Assembly: GCA_044220545.1 (NCBI GenBank)
Contig: JBGAQX010000025.1
Span: forward strand, 1 to 56,465
Origin: Fen-999 sp044220545
GTDB lineage: Bacteria > Pseudomonadota > Gammaproteobacteria > Burkholderiales > Rhodocyclaceae
DNA: 56,465 nucleotides
Reading direction: 5' to 3'
The position numbers and the translations under genes were made by a program. Shown here piece by piece: positions 16,866 to 25,176 of the stretch. Under the pieces are notes generated by a model. The model was not told where the DNA came from. It ran no database searches and saw only the letters and a program-made list of their open reading frames with translations. How positions within the stretch are numbered: position 1 is the first letter of the stretch; each line of letters begins with the position of its first letter.

Positions 16866-18193
16866 AACGCAAGACCCTGCTCATCGTCGACGACGACGCC
16901 GTCTTCAACGGCCTGCTGCGCCGCCAGATCGAGTCGATGGGCTTCGCCACCATCGGCGCCGGCTCCTGGGCCGAGGCCCAGCAACGCCTCGGCGAGATCG
17001 AGCCGAACGCCATCATCCTCGACTTCAAGTTGCCCGACAGCGACGCCGCCAGGATCCTGGCCGAGATCCGCAACCAGTATCCGGTAATCGTGCTGACCGG
17101 CTACGGCTCGATCCCCAACGCGGTCAGCGCCATACGGGAGGGCGCCGCCGACTTTCTGACCAAGCCGGTCAATGTCGACGAGCTGGAGCTGACGGTCCGC
17201 CGTGTCCTGGAAACCGCCGAGTTGCGGGAATCGAACCGCTTTTACCGCACCCAACTGGCGTCGCGCCGCCCGGGGCCGCTGGTCTACGACAGCGCGGCGA
17301 TGCGCGAAGTACAGACGCTGATTCACGCCGTGGGGCCGACCGACGCCACGGTGCTGATACTCGGTGAATCGGGCACCGGCAAGGAAATGGTGGCGCAGGC
17401 CATCCACGACCACAGCTCGCGCGCCAGCCGCGAACTGGTGGCCATCGACGGCAGCGGCTTGCAGGAAAGCCTGTTCGAGTCGGAATTATTCGGCCACGAG
17501 CGCGGCGCCTTTACCGGCGCGGACCGCCAGAAGCGCGGCCTGATCGAGGAAGCCGGCGGCAGCACGCTGTTCCTCGACGAGATCGGCGACATCGGCGCGG
17601 CCATCCAGGCCAAGCTGCTGCGGGTCATGGAAACCAGCACCTTCCGCCGCCTCGGCGGCAACAAGACGCTGGCGGCGGACGCGCGCTTCGTCGCCGCCAC
17701 CAACCGCGACATCGCCGAGATGAGCCGGGCCGGCACCTTTCGCAGCGATCTGTATTTCCGCTTGTCGCGCTTCGTCATCACCGTGCCGCCATTGCGCGAG
17801 CGCCGCGAGGACGTCGAACCGCTGACCCGGCATTTCCTCTCGCTGCTGACGCGCACCGCGCCGATGACCATGGCCGCCGACGCCCTCAAGCTGCTGGTCG
17901 CCTACAACTGGCCGGGCAACGTGCGCGAACTCAGGAACGCCATCGAACGGGCCGTCATTCTCGCCCGGCCGGGACGCCAGATCAGGAGCGAACACCTCGC
18001 CTTCATTCCCCGTGACCAGAGCGAAGGGATCGTGTTGCGTTTTGGTCAGGAGCCCAGCCTGGAACAGATCGAGCGCGAGTATCTGCGTCTGGCCATGGCC
18101 AAGCATGGCGGCAACCGCCAGAAGACCGCCGCCGTGCTCGGCATCAGCGAGCGGCACGTCTACCGGCTGATCGAAAAATACCGCGAAGATTAG
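16862..18193 (+). CDS. NtrC-family sigma-54-dependent response regulator
   Basis: The 443-residue protein has a receiver domain (phospho-Asp54 in IILDFKLPDSD), an AAA+ domain with Walker A GESGTGKE (168-175), the sigma-54 contact loop GAFTGA (215-220) and Walker B LFLDE, and a C-terminal Fis-type helix-turn-helix (NRQKTAAVLGIS). I place the start at the TTG at 16862, which overlaps the kinase stop and has GGAG 8 bases upstream; no ATG is available nearby. It is the likely activator of the sigma-54-type promoter at 9220-9236 and may bind the palindrome at 9128-9142. Confidence 0.93.
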   Translation: MKRKTLLIVDDDAVFNGLLRRQIESMGFATIGAGSWAEAQQRLGEIEPNAIILDFKLPDSDAARILAEIRNQYPVIVLTGYGSIPNAVSAIREGAADFLTKPVNVDELELTVRRVLETAELRESNRFYRTQLASRRPGPLVYDSAAMREVQTLIHAVGPTDATVLILGESGTGKEMVAQAIHDHSSRASRELVAIDGSGLQESLFESELFGHERGAFTGADRQKRGLIEEAGGSTLFLDEIGDIGAAIQAKLLRVMETSTFRRLGGNKTLAADARFVAATNRDIAEMSRAGTFRSDLYFRLSRFVITVPPLRERREDVEPLTRHFLSLLTRTAPMTMAADALKLLVAYNWPGNVRELRNAIERAVILARPGRQIRSEHLAFIPRDQSEGIVLRFGQEPSLEQIEREYLRLAMAKHGGNRQKTAAVLGISERHVYRLIEKYRED

Positions 18194-18312
18194 TCTAAAC
18201 CGGGCCGCACACTGGCCGATAACCCTGGATAAGGCGTGGATTTCGCGATAAGCTCAAACCGCTTGAAATCTAGCCAATAGAACAAGAGTTCGATCCAATC
18301 CGGGGGGATGTC

Positions 18313-19131
18313 ATGGGTATCATGAATTGGTTCAAGCAGGCTCCGGGGGAAAGCAACCCCGTGGCGGTGGCACCGATGCCGGCAGCGACGCTGCCCGGCG
18401 AGGAGCGCGGTGTCGAAGTCGGCGGCCTCAACTTCAAGTCGGCGGTCGATGCCCACATGAAGTGGAAGATGCGCCTGCTGTCGTACATCAACGGCACCAG
18501 CACGGAAGATCTCAAAGCCGATGTGGTCTGCCGCGACGACCAGTGTCCGCTCGGAAAATGGATCTACAGCCGGGGCGGCGGCGAGTTCGGCTATTCGGAA
18601 ACCTTCTTCGACATGAAGGCGCACCACGCCAACTTCCATCGTTGCGCCGGCGCGGTGCTGACAGCGGCGCAGGCGGGCGAAAAGGAAAAGGCCCTCAACC
18701 TGCTCCACCACGGCGACTACGTGCGTGCCTCGGAGCGCGTCAAGAAGCTTCTGGCGAAGCTCTTCGTCCTCGTCTCCGACGGCAAGACGGCGATCGACGC
18801 GCACGCAAAGTGGAAAGAACGGCTACAGGACTACATCACCGGCCGAAGCGAGGAAGACGTCACCATGGAATCGGCGATGCGCGACGACTTGTGCGCTCTC
18901 GGCGTCTGGCTCGGCGGCGAAGGCAAGCAGCACTACGGACACACGCCGGGCTTCGACGCCTTGCGTCAGGCGCATACCCGTTTCCACCGTTGCGCCGGCG
19001 AGGTTCTCGCCATGGCCGCCAACGGGCGCCCCGACGAGGCGCTCGCGATGCTGGAAGAAGGCGACTACGCGGACGCCTCGGACGATGTGACCGCGGCCCT
19101 GGTCGACCTTTTCGCCGCGCGACGCAACTGA
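18313..19131 (+). CDS. Stand-alone tandem CZB (zinc-binding chemoreceptor-type) protein
   Basis: The 272-residue soluble protein has two CZB domains. The first uses His48, Cys78 (CPLGKW), His105 and His109 (HxxFH); the second uses His164, Cys194 (CALGVW), His221 and His225. This is the three-His one-Cys zinc set of the family. CZB domains normally sit at the end of chemoreceptors or diguanylate cyclases and are reported zinc and hypochlorous-acid sensors. Here no signalling output domain is attached. The start has a GGGGGG purine-rich site 5 bases upstream. The gene follows the sigma-54 regulator after 119 bases, so it may belong to the same redox cluster or have its own promoter. Confidence 0.85.
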   Translation: MGIMNWFKQAPGESNPVAVAPMPAATLPGEERGVEVGGLNFKSAVDAHMKWKMRLLSYINGTSTEDLKADVVCRDDQCPLGKWIYSRGGGEFGYSETFFDMKAHHANFHRCAGAVLTAAQAGEKEKALNLLHHGDYVRASERVKKLLAKLFVLVSDGKTAIDAHAKWKERLQDYITGRSEEDVTMESAMRDDLCALGVWLGGEGKQHYGHTPGFDALRQAHTRFHRCAGEVLAMAANGRPDEALAMLEEGDYADASDDVTAALVDLFAARRN

Positions 19132-19133
19132 CC

Positions 19134-19151
19134 GCGGCGGCTCACCGCCGC
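19134..19151. terminator. Possible hairpin at convergent gene ends
   Basis: A perfect 7-base stem GCGGCGG / CCGCCGC with loop CTCA overlaps the stop of the radical SAM gene and lies just after the CZB gene stop. There is no T-run on either side, so it is a weak terminator candidate. Confidence 0.3.
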
Positions 19152-21055
19152 TGTTCGAGAGCCCGTTCGATGAAGTGCCGAGCCACGCGCGGCTTGGGCA
19201 CGCGGTCGGCGAACCACTCGCGCACGTCGGTATCCAGCCCCAGGCCGTGCATGTAGTTGTAGAGCGCCTTGTTCAACGCGATGCCGAGTGCATCATGGTC
19301 GACACCGGCGGGATCGATGAAGCCGACGTCGTTCCTGGCGAAGGCCGTGGCGGGCAGCGGCCGCAGCGTTACCCCATATTGCTCGGGGTACTGACCGACC
19401 GGCGAATGGACCGTACAGGCGAACCGGTGGAAAAAGCCGGACTGGATGCAGCCGGCGGCGAATAACTGGCGCACGTATTCGAGGGCATCGACCGTATCGA
19501 GCACCGTCTGGGTCGGGAATCCGTACATCAGGTAGGCATGAACCAGGACGCCGGCATCTGAAAAGGCGTGCGTCACCCGCGCCACCTGATCGACCGAAAC
19601 ACCCTTTTGCATCAGCTTCAGCAAGCGGTCCGAGGCCACCTCCAGGCCACCGGAAACGGCGATGCAGCCGCTCTCGGCCAGCCTGGCGCAGAGTTCCGGC
19701 GTGAATGACTTTTCAAAACGAATGTTGCCCCACCAAGAGATCGCGCGATTGCGCCGCAGCAACTCGTCGGCCATCGCCGACAAGGCCTTCGGTGGCGCCG
19801 CCTCGTCGACGAAATGGAAGCCGGTCTGCCCCGTTTCGGCGATGACGGTCTCGATCCGGTCGACCAGTGTGGTGGCGGCGACGGTGTCGTAGCGCGCGAT
19901 GTAGTCGAGCGTCACATCGCAGAAGCTGCACTTCTTCCAGTAGCAGCCATGTGCGACGGTGAGCTTGTTCCAGCGCCCGTCCGACCACAGCCGATGCATC
20001 GGATTGAGCATGTCGAGCACCGACAGATAGCGGTCGAGCGGCAGGCCATCCCAAGTCGGTGTGCCGACCTCGGCGAAGGGCACGTCGGGTTCGCCGGCGT
20101 CCACGTAGCGCACCGGCGAGCCGTCCGCCGGGCGCGGGAAGGTACGGACCAACCGTTCCACCGGCCGTTCGCCGCGCAGGTGTTCGAGCAGCGCCAGAAT
20201 GGGCCGCTCGCCGTCGTCGAGCGTGACGAAATCGAAGTAGTCGAAGACACGCCGCTCGCTCAGTTCGCGCAGCTCGGTGTTGACGTAGCCGCCACCGAGC
20301 ACGGTGACGATGGCCGGATCGTGCGCCTTGATCGCCTGGGCGATGCGAAACGCGCCATAGACCGAGCCGGGGAACGGCACGGAAACGAGCACCAGCCGCG
20401 GCGCATGACGCGCCAGCGCCGCCAGCGTCAGCTCGCCCAGCGTGGCGTCGACCAGATTGGCCGGCGCCGCCAACGCGTCGGCCAGCGGCTCGAAGCTCGC
20501 CTGACTGAGCGCCAGCGATTCGGCGTAGCGGACGAACTCGAAGCGCGCATCCACCGCGTCGCGCAGCACATCGGCGACATCGTTGAGGTACAACGTCGCG
20601 AAATGCCGCGCCCGATCGTGCAGCCCGAGGGCACCGAACGCCCAGGCCAGCGGATCGCCGCCATCGGGATCGACATAGTCATCCAGCGGCTGGAAGCGCT
20701 CGCCCTCCGGCAGAAAGTTGCGGCCGGCGATGCGCTGCGCCAGCGTCGCGTCCCGCCCCTGAAGAAACGAAACCGCCGGGCCGATGCTCCTCAGATAGGC
20801 GTCGAAACGCTGGTCGAACGCCTTGACGCGCCCGGTACGCTCACGCTTGGGCAGCGCCGCGATGCGCGCGCGGATCGCCCGCAACCCGTCCGGCGAAAAG
20901 AGCCGCAGCACCAGCGCCAGCGCCAGATCCTCCTGCGCCGCGTCGACACCGCGCGAGCGCAGAAAACCGGTCAGGTAGGCCGTGGACGGATAGGGCGTAT
21001 TGAGCTGCGTCATCGGCGCGATGAGGGAGAGGACGCGCATCGTTGGTTTCGGCAA
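19142..21055 (-). CDS. B12-binding-type radical SAM protein of unknown function
   Basis: The 637-residue protein has a cobalamin-binding-like N-terminal half (VTVLGGGYVNTE and a DDGE motif) and a radical SAM domain with the cluster motif CYWKKCSFC. The cysteine spacing is C-x4-C-x2-C, one residue longer than the usual C-x3-C-x2-C. Later motifs include SGGLEVASDR and YLMYGFPTQT, typical of this superfamily. An alternative start five codons downstream (MRVLSLIAP) is equally plausible. The neighbours give no pathway clue: it is convergent with the CZB gene and separated from the next gene by a terminator. The reaction is unknown. Confidence 0.85.
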   Translation of the reverse strand: MPKPTMRVLSLIAPMTQLNTPYPSTAYLTGFLRSRGVDAAQEDLALALVLRLFSPDGLRAIRARIAALPKRERTGRVKAFDQRFDAYLRSIGPAVSFLQGRDATLAQRIAGRNFLPEGERFQPLDDYVDPDGGDPLAWAFGALGLHDRARHFATLYLNDVADVLRDAVDARFEFVRYAESLALSQASFEPLADALAAPANLVDATLGELTLAALARHAPRLVLVSVPFPGSVYGAFRIAQAIKAHDPAIVTVLGGGYVNTELRELSERRVFDYFDFVTLDDGERPILALLEHLRGERPVERLVRTFPRPADGSPVRYVDAGEPDVPFAEVGTPTWDGLPLDRYLSVLDMLNPMHRLWSDGRWNKLTVAHGCYWKKCSFCDVTLDYIARYDTVAATTLVDRIETVIAETGQTGFHFVDEAAPPKALSAMADELLRRNRAISWWGNIRFEKSFTPELCARLAESGCIAVSGGLEVASDRLLKLMQKGVSVDQVARVTHAFSDAGVLVHAYLMYGFPTQTVLDTVDALEYVRQLFAAGCIQSGFFHRFACTVHSPVGQYPEQYGVTLRPLPATAFARNDVGFIDPAGVDHDALGIALNKALYNYMHGLGLDTDVREWFADRVPKPRVARHFIERALEQRR

Positions 21056-21200
21056 GGGATCGGTTTCCTGATCGGCGGCGGTAAGCCGCGCAGTATGCCT
21101 CGTCGGGCGCCCCTACGCAGTTGCGCTTCGCTTCGTTCGCTGTGATCACCTTACTGTGGGACTTCCACCCACTAGAGTGCGCCCATGCTGTGCGCACAAG

Positions 21201-21225
21201 AAAAAGGCCCGCATCGCGGGCCTTT
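21201..21225 (-). terminator. Rho-independent terminator after the coiled-coil gene
   Basis: A 10-base perfect stem AAAGGCCCGC / GCGGGCCTTT with loop ATC is followed on the minus strand by a T-run. It lies 18 bases after the stop of the 80-residue gene. Confidence 0.85.
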
Positions 21226-21243
21226 GGTACTTTCGGGTTCCGG

Positions 21244-21486
21244 CTAGCTCGATAGCTCGAGCCGCTTTTCAATTCGTTCCACGCGGTCGGCGATTCGGTC
21301 GATACGCAGGCTTTGCTCCGCGGTCGCTTCCTCGTTGTGGGCAATGTCTCGCCGCAGGCCGGCAACTGCTACTTCGATTCGACCTAAGCGGGTCGTGTTT
21401 TCTTTCAGGTCCATCTTGATCGTGCCGATGTCGGCTCGTATGGCCTTTAGGTGTTCGAGTAGCAGGTTATCGACGTTGTCGGTCAT
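21244..21486 (-). CDS. Small coiled-coil protein, unknown function
   Basis: The 80-residue protein is almost all heptad-patterned helix: LLLEHLKAIRADIGTIKMDL, then ENTTRLGRIEVAVAGLRRDI, then RIDRIADRVERIEKRLELSS. It has no signal or membrane segment. The gene is convincing because it has an AAGGAG site 8 bases before the ATG, a plausible promoter and its own terminator. It probably forms an oligomeric coiled coil. I do not recognise a named family. Confidence 0.75.
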   Translation of the reverse strand: MTDNVDNLLLEHLKAIRADIGTIKMDLKENTTRLGRIEVAVAGLRRDIAHNEEATAEQSLRIDRIADRVERIEKRLELSS

Positions 21487-21508
21487 GGTGTGGTCTCCTT
21501 CGGGGAAT

Positions 21509-21538
21509 AGTTTAGTTGACTTATTCCGATGAGTACAA
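21509..21538 (-). promoter_or_regulatory. Putative sigma-70 promoter of the coiled-coil gene
   Basis: On the minus strand TTGTAC (21538-21533) and TAAACT (21514-21509) are separated by 18 bases, about 23 bases before the ATG. An inverted repeat GGAATA / TATTCC (21504-21527) overlaps the -10 and could be an operator. Confidence 0.45.
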
Positions 21539-21697
21539 CTTCACGGATCTTCGCTTTCGCCTCATTTTTTCGGTTCATCCTCGCTCACGCGGGGAACGCA
21601 TATCCAGATCATACCCATTTCATATGACACCACCCTAACCCGGCAAAGGCGCACCAGATGAGCCTGCCACAACAAATTTCCAACATCTTCCGGCGAC

Positions 21698-21703
21698 TAT
21701 AAT
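21698..21703 (+). promoter_or_regulatory. Consensus -10 element upstream of mfd
   Basis: A perfect TATAAT occurs with a weak -35 (TTTCCA, 15 bases upstream). It predicts transcription from about 21710. That argues against the TTG at 21706 as the mfd start codon and favours GTG at 21733. Confidence 0.5.
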
Positions 21704-21732
21704 TCTTGCCTTCCCCGCACACCCCGACTTCC

Positions 21733-24700
21733 GTGACCGGTCCATTACTCCTTCCGTCCGCAGGCTTTCCCGTTCCCCACCCCGGCCGCCGCCAAGACCT
21801 GCCGCCGCTGGCCGGTTCCGCCGACGCGCTGGCGATCGCCGAGCTTGCCGGGCCCGGGCAACTGCTGCTGGTCGTTACCGCCAGCCCGCTGGAGGCTCAG
21901 CGGCTACAGGAGGAAATCGCCTGGTTCGCGCCGGGACTCAGGGTGCATTTGCTGCCGGACTGGGAGACGCTGCCCTACGACAGTTTTTCGCCGCATCAGG
22001 ACCTGATTTCGGAACGTTTGGCGACCTTGTACGCGGTGGTGCGCGGCGATTGCGAGGTGCTGATCGCCGCCGCCGCGACGGCCCTGGCGCGCATGGCGCC
22101 GCCATCGCACCTGATCGGCCACACCTTTTTCCTGAAGAAGGGCGACCGGCTCGATCTGGAGAAGCTGCGCGGCCAGTTGACGCTGGCCGGTTACCAGCAT
22201 GTCACGCAGGTGGTGGCGGCCGGGGAGTACAGCGTGCGCGGCGGGCTGATCGATCTCTTTCCGATGGGCACGCAACTGCCCTACCGCATCGAGCTGTTCG
22301 ACGACGAGGTGGAGACGCTGCGCACCTTCGATGTCGACTCGCAGCGCACGCTCTTTCCGGTACCGGAAATCCGCCTGCTGCCGGCGCGCGAGTTTCCGCT
22401 CGGCGAGCCGGGCCGGAACAAGTTCCGCAGCCGCTTCCGGGAGACCTTCGAAGGCGACGCGTCGCGCATCGCGCTCTACAAGGACGTTTCCAACGGCGCG
22501 CTGCCGGCCGGCATCGAGTACTACCTGCCGCTGTTCTTCGACGAGACGGCGACGCTGTTCGACTATCTGCCCAAGGACACGCGGCTGCTCAGCCACCATG
22601 ACGTGCCGGCCGCCATCGCCGAGTTCTGGCGTGACACGACCGGCCGTCACGACATGCTCAAGGGCGACCGCTCGCGGCCGGTGCTGCCGCCACACGACCT
22701 GTTCCTGAGCGACGAGCAGTTCTTCGTCGCCTGCCAGGCTTTCCCCCGCTATCACCTGGCCGGCGATGTCGACACGAGCTGGGTGGTGCCGGCAGTGGCG
22801 GTGGACCGCAAGGCCGACCAGCCGCTCGCCGCGTTGCGGGCCTTCCTCGACGGCTTTGCCGGCCGGGTGCTGCTGGCGGCCGAATCGCCGGGGCGCCGCG
22901 AGACCATCGGCGACTATCTGGCCGAGTATGGCCTGCGCGCCGAGCCCTGCGCGGACTTCGCCGCCTTCGTGGCCGGCGAAGCGCGCTTCATGCTGGGCGT
23001 GGCGCCGCTTTCCGGCGGCTTCGTGCTGCCGGCGGCGCGGCTGGCGATCGTCACCGAGAACGAGTTGTACGCCGCCAACGCCCGCCCCCGCAGCCGGCGC
23101 GAGGCGACACGGCGCGCCAACCTGGAGGGCTGGCTGCGCGATCTCTCCGAACTGCGCATCGGCGACCCGGTGGTTCACGAGTCGCATGGCATCGGCCGCT
23201 ACCGGGGCCTGGCGCACATGGACTACGGCGACGGGGACACCGAATTCCTGCACCTGGAATACGCCGAGGGCGCCACGCTGTACGTGCCCGTTTCGCAACT
23301 GCACGTCATCTCGCGCTACAGCGGCGCCGACCCGGAGGCGGTGGAACTGCACCGCCTCGGCTCCGGCCAGTGGGAGAAGGCCAAGAAGAAAGCCGCCGAG
23401 CAGGTGCGCGACACCGCCGCCGAGCTACTGCACCTCTACGCGCAGCGCGCCGCACGCCAGGGCCACGCCTTCGATTTCAAGCAGCACGATCTGGAAGCCT
23501 TCGCCGACGGCTTCGGTTTCGAGGAAACGCCCGACCAGCGCGCCGCCATCGACGCCGTGGTCGCCGACATGAAGTCGGGCAAGCCGATGGACCGGCTGGT
23601 CTGCGGCGACGTCGGCTTCGGCAAGACCGAGGTGGCGCTGCGCGCGGCCTTCGTCGCCATCGCCGACGGCAAGCAGGTGGCGGTACTCTGCCCGACCACC
23701 CTGCTCGCCGAGCAGCACTACCAGACCTTCGCCGACCGCTTTGCCGGCTGGCCGGTGAAGGTGGCGGAGCTGTCGCGCTTTCGCTCGGCCCGCGAGCAGG
23801 CCGACGCCATCCAGGGCCTGGGCGAGGGCAAGATCGACATCCTGATCGGCACCCATCGCCTGTTGCAGAAGGACGTGGCCTTCTCGCGTCTCGGCCTGGT
23901 GATCGTCGACGAGGAACACCGTTTCGGCGTGCGGCAGAAGGAAGCGTTGAAGGCGCTGCGCGCCGAAGTGGATGTGCTGACGCTCACCGCGACGCCGATT
24001 CCGCGCACCCTGGGTCTATCGCTGGAGGGCCTGCGCGATTTCTCGGTGATCGCCACCGCGCCGCAGAAACGGCTGGCGATCAAGACCTTCGTTTCCAAGT
24101 GGTCGAGCGGCCTGATCCGCGAGGCCTGCCTGCGCGAGTTCAAGCGCGGCGGCCAGGTCTATTTCCTGCACAACGAAGTCGAGACCATCGAGACCATGCG
24201 TGACAAGCTGGCCAAGCTCCTGCCCGAGGCGCGCATCGTCGTCGGCCATGGCCAACTGCCGGAGCGCGAGCTGGAGCGGGTGATGCGCGAATTCACCCAG
24301 CAGAAACACAGCCTGCTGCTCTGTTCGACCATCATCGAGACCGGCATCGACAACCCGCACGCCAACACCATCATCATCAACCGCGCCGACAAGTTCGGTG
24401 TGGCGCAGCTACACCAGTTGCGCGGCCGGGTCGGCCGCTCGCACCACCAGGCCTATGCCTACCTGCTCACCCACGAGGAGGCCAAGCCGACCACCCAGGC
24501 CCAGCGCCGGCTCGATGCCATCCAGGCCATGGAAGAGTTGGGCTCGGGCTTCTTCCTGGCCATGCACGATCTGGAGATTCGCGGCGCCGGCGAGGTGCTG
24601 GGCGAAAACCAGAGCGGCGAGATCCACGAGATCGGCTTCGCGCTCTACACGAACATGCTCAATGCCGCCGTCCGGGCGTTGAAGGACGGCAAGGCGATAC

Positions 24701-25176
24701 CCGACCTGACCGCGCCGCTGTCGGTGACTTCCGAGATCAACCTGCGCGTACCGGCGCTGCTGCCGAACGACTACTGCCCGGATGTGCATGAGCGCCTGAC
24801 GCTCTACAAGCGGCTGGCCAACTGCGACGCGGAAGACGACCTGCGCACGCTTCAGGAGGAACTTGTCGACCGCTTTGGCGAACTGCCGGCCCAGGCGCAG
24901 GCGCTGGTGGAGACGCACCGACTGCGCCTGGCCGGCAAGGCCATCGGTGTCGCCAAGCTGGATGCCGGGCCGGCCGCGATCCAGTTGCAACTGATCCCCA
25001 ATCCGCCCATCAATCCGGCCGACGTGATCCTGCTCATTCAGTCGGATCGCGCCTTCAAACTGGCCGGACCGGACAAGCTGACCTGGAAGAAGGCGACCGC
25101 CACCCTCAAGGATCGCACCAGCGCCGTGCGCGACCTGTTCGGCCGCTTGCAGGGCAAGGCGAAACCGGGTCGCTAG
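21733..25176 (+). CDS. mfd: Transcription-repair coupling factor Mfd
   Basis: This protein of about 1147 residues is the usual length for Mfd. It has UvrB-like N-terminal domains, the RNA-polymerase-interacting domain (GDPVVHESHGIGRYRGL), and a RecG-like translocase with Walker A GDVGFGKTE, DEEH motif II and ATPIPRT. The relay and C-terminal TRCF domain follow (GSGFFLAMHDLEIRGAGEVL region). Mfd removes stalled RNA polymerase at lesions and recruits UvrA. The open frame goes back to a TTG at 21706, but that sits at the predicted transcription start, so GTG at 21733 is preferred. Its stop codon shares the CTAG palindrome with the stop of the convergent kinase gene. Confidence 0.95.
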   Translation: MTGPLLLPSAGFPVPHPGRRQDLPPLAGSADALAIAELAGPGQLLLVVTASPLEAQRLQEEIAWFAPGLRVHLLPDWETLPYDSFSPHQDLISERLATLYAVVRGDCEVLIAAAATALARMAPPSHLIGHTFFLKKGDRLDLEKLRGQLTLAGYQHVTQVVAAGEYSVRGGLIDLFPMGTQLPYRIELFDDEVETLRTFDVDSQRTLFPVPEIRLLPAREFPLGEPGRNKFRSRFRETFEGDASRIALYKDVSNGALPAGIEYYLPLFFDETATLFDYLPKDTRLLSHHDVPAAIAEFWRDTTGRHDMLKGDRSRPVLPPHDLFLSDEQFFVACQAFPRYHLAGDVDTSWVVPAVAVDRKADQPLAALRAFLDGFAGRVLLAAESPGRRETIGDYLAEYGLRAEPCADFAAFVAGEARFMLGVAPLSGGFVLPAARLAIVTENELYAANARPRSRREATRRANLEGWLRDLSELRIGDPVVHESHGIGRYRGLAHMDYGDGDTEFLHLEYAEGATLYVPVSQLHVISRYSGADPEAVELHRLGSGQWEKAKKKAAEQVRDTAAELLHLYAQRAARQGHAFDFKQHDLEAFADGFGFEETPDQRAAIDAVVADMKSGKPMDRLVCGDVGFGKTEVALRAAFVAIADGKQVAVLCPTTLLAEQHYQTFADRFAGWPVKVAELSRFRSAREQADAIQGLGEGKIDILIGTHRLLQKDVAFSRLGLVIVDEEHRFGVRQKEALKALRAEVDVLTLTATPIPRTLGLSLEGLRDFSVIATAPQKRLAIKTFVSKWSSGLIREACLREFKRGGQVYFLHNEVETIETMRDKLAKLLPEARIVVGHGQLPERELERVMREFTQQKHSLLLCSTIIETGIDNPHANTIIINRADKFGVAQLHQLRGRVGRSHHQAYAYLLTHEEAKPTTQAQRRLDAIQAMEELGSGFFLAMHDLEIRGAGEVLGENQSGEIHEIGFALYTNMLNAAVRALKDGKAIPDLTAPLSVTSEINLRVPALLPNDYCPDVHERLTLYKRLANCDAEDDLRTLQEELVDRFGELPAQAQALVETHRLRLAGKAIGVAKLDAGPAAIQLQLIPNPPINPADVILLIQSDRAFKLAGPDKLTWKKATATLKDRTSAVRDLFGRLQGKAKPGR

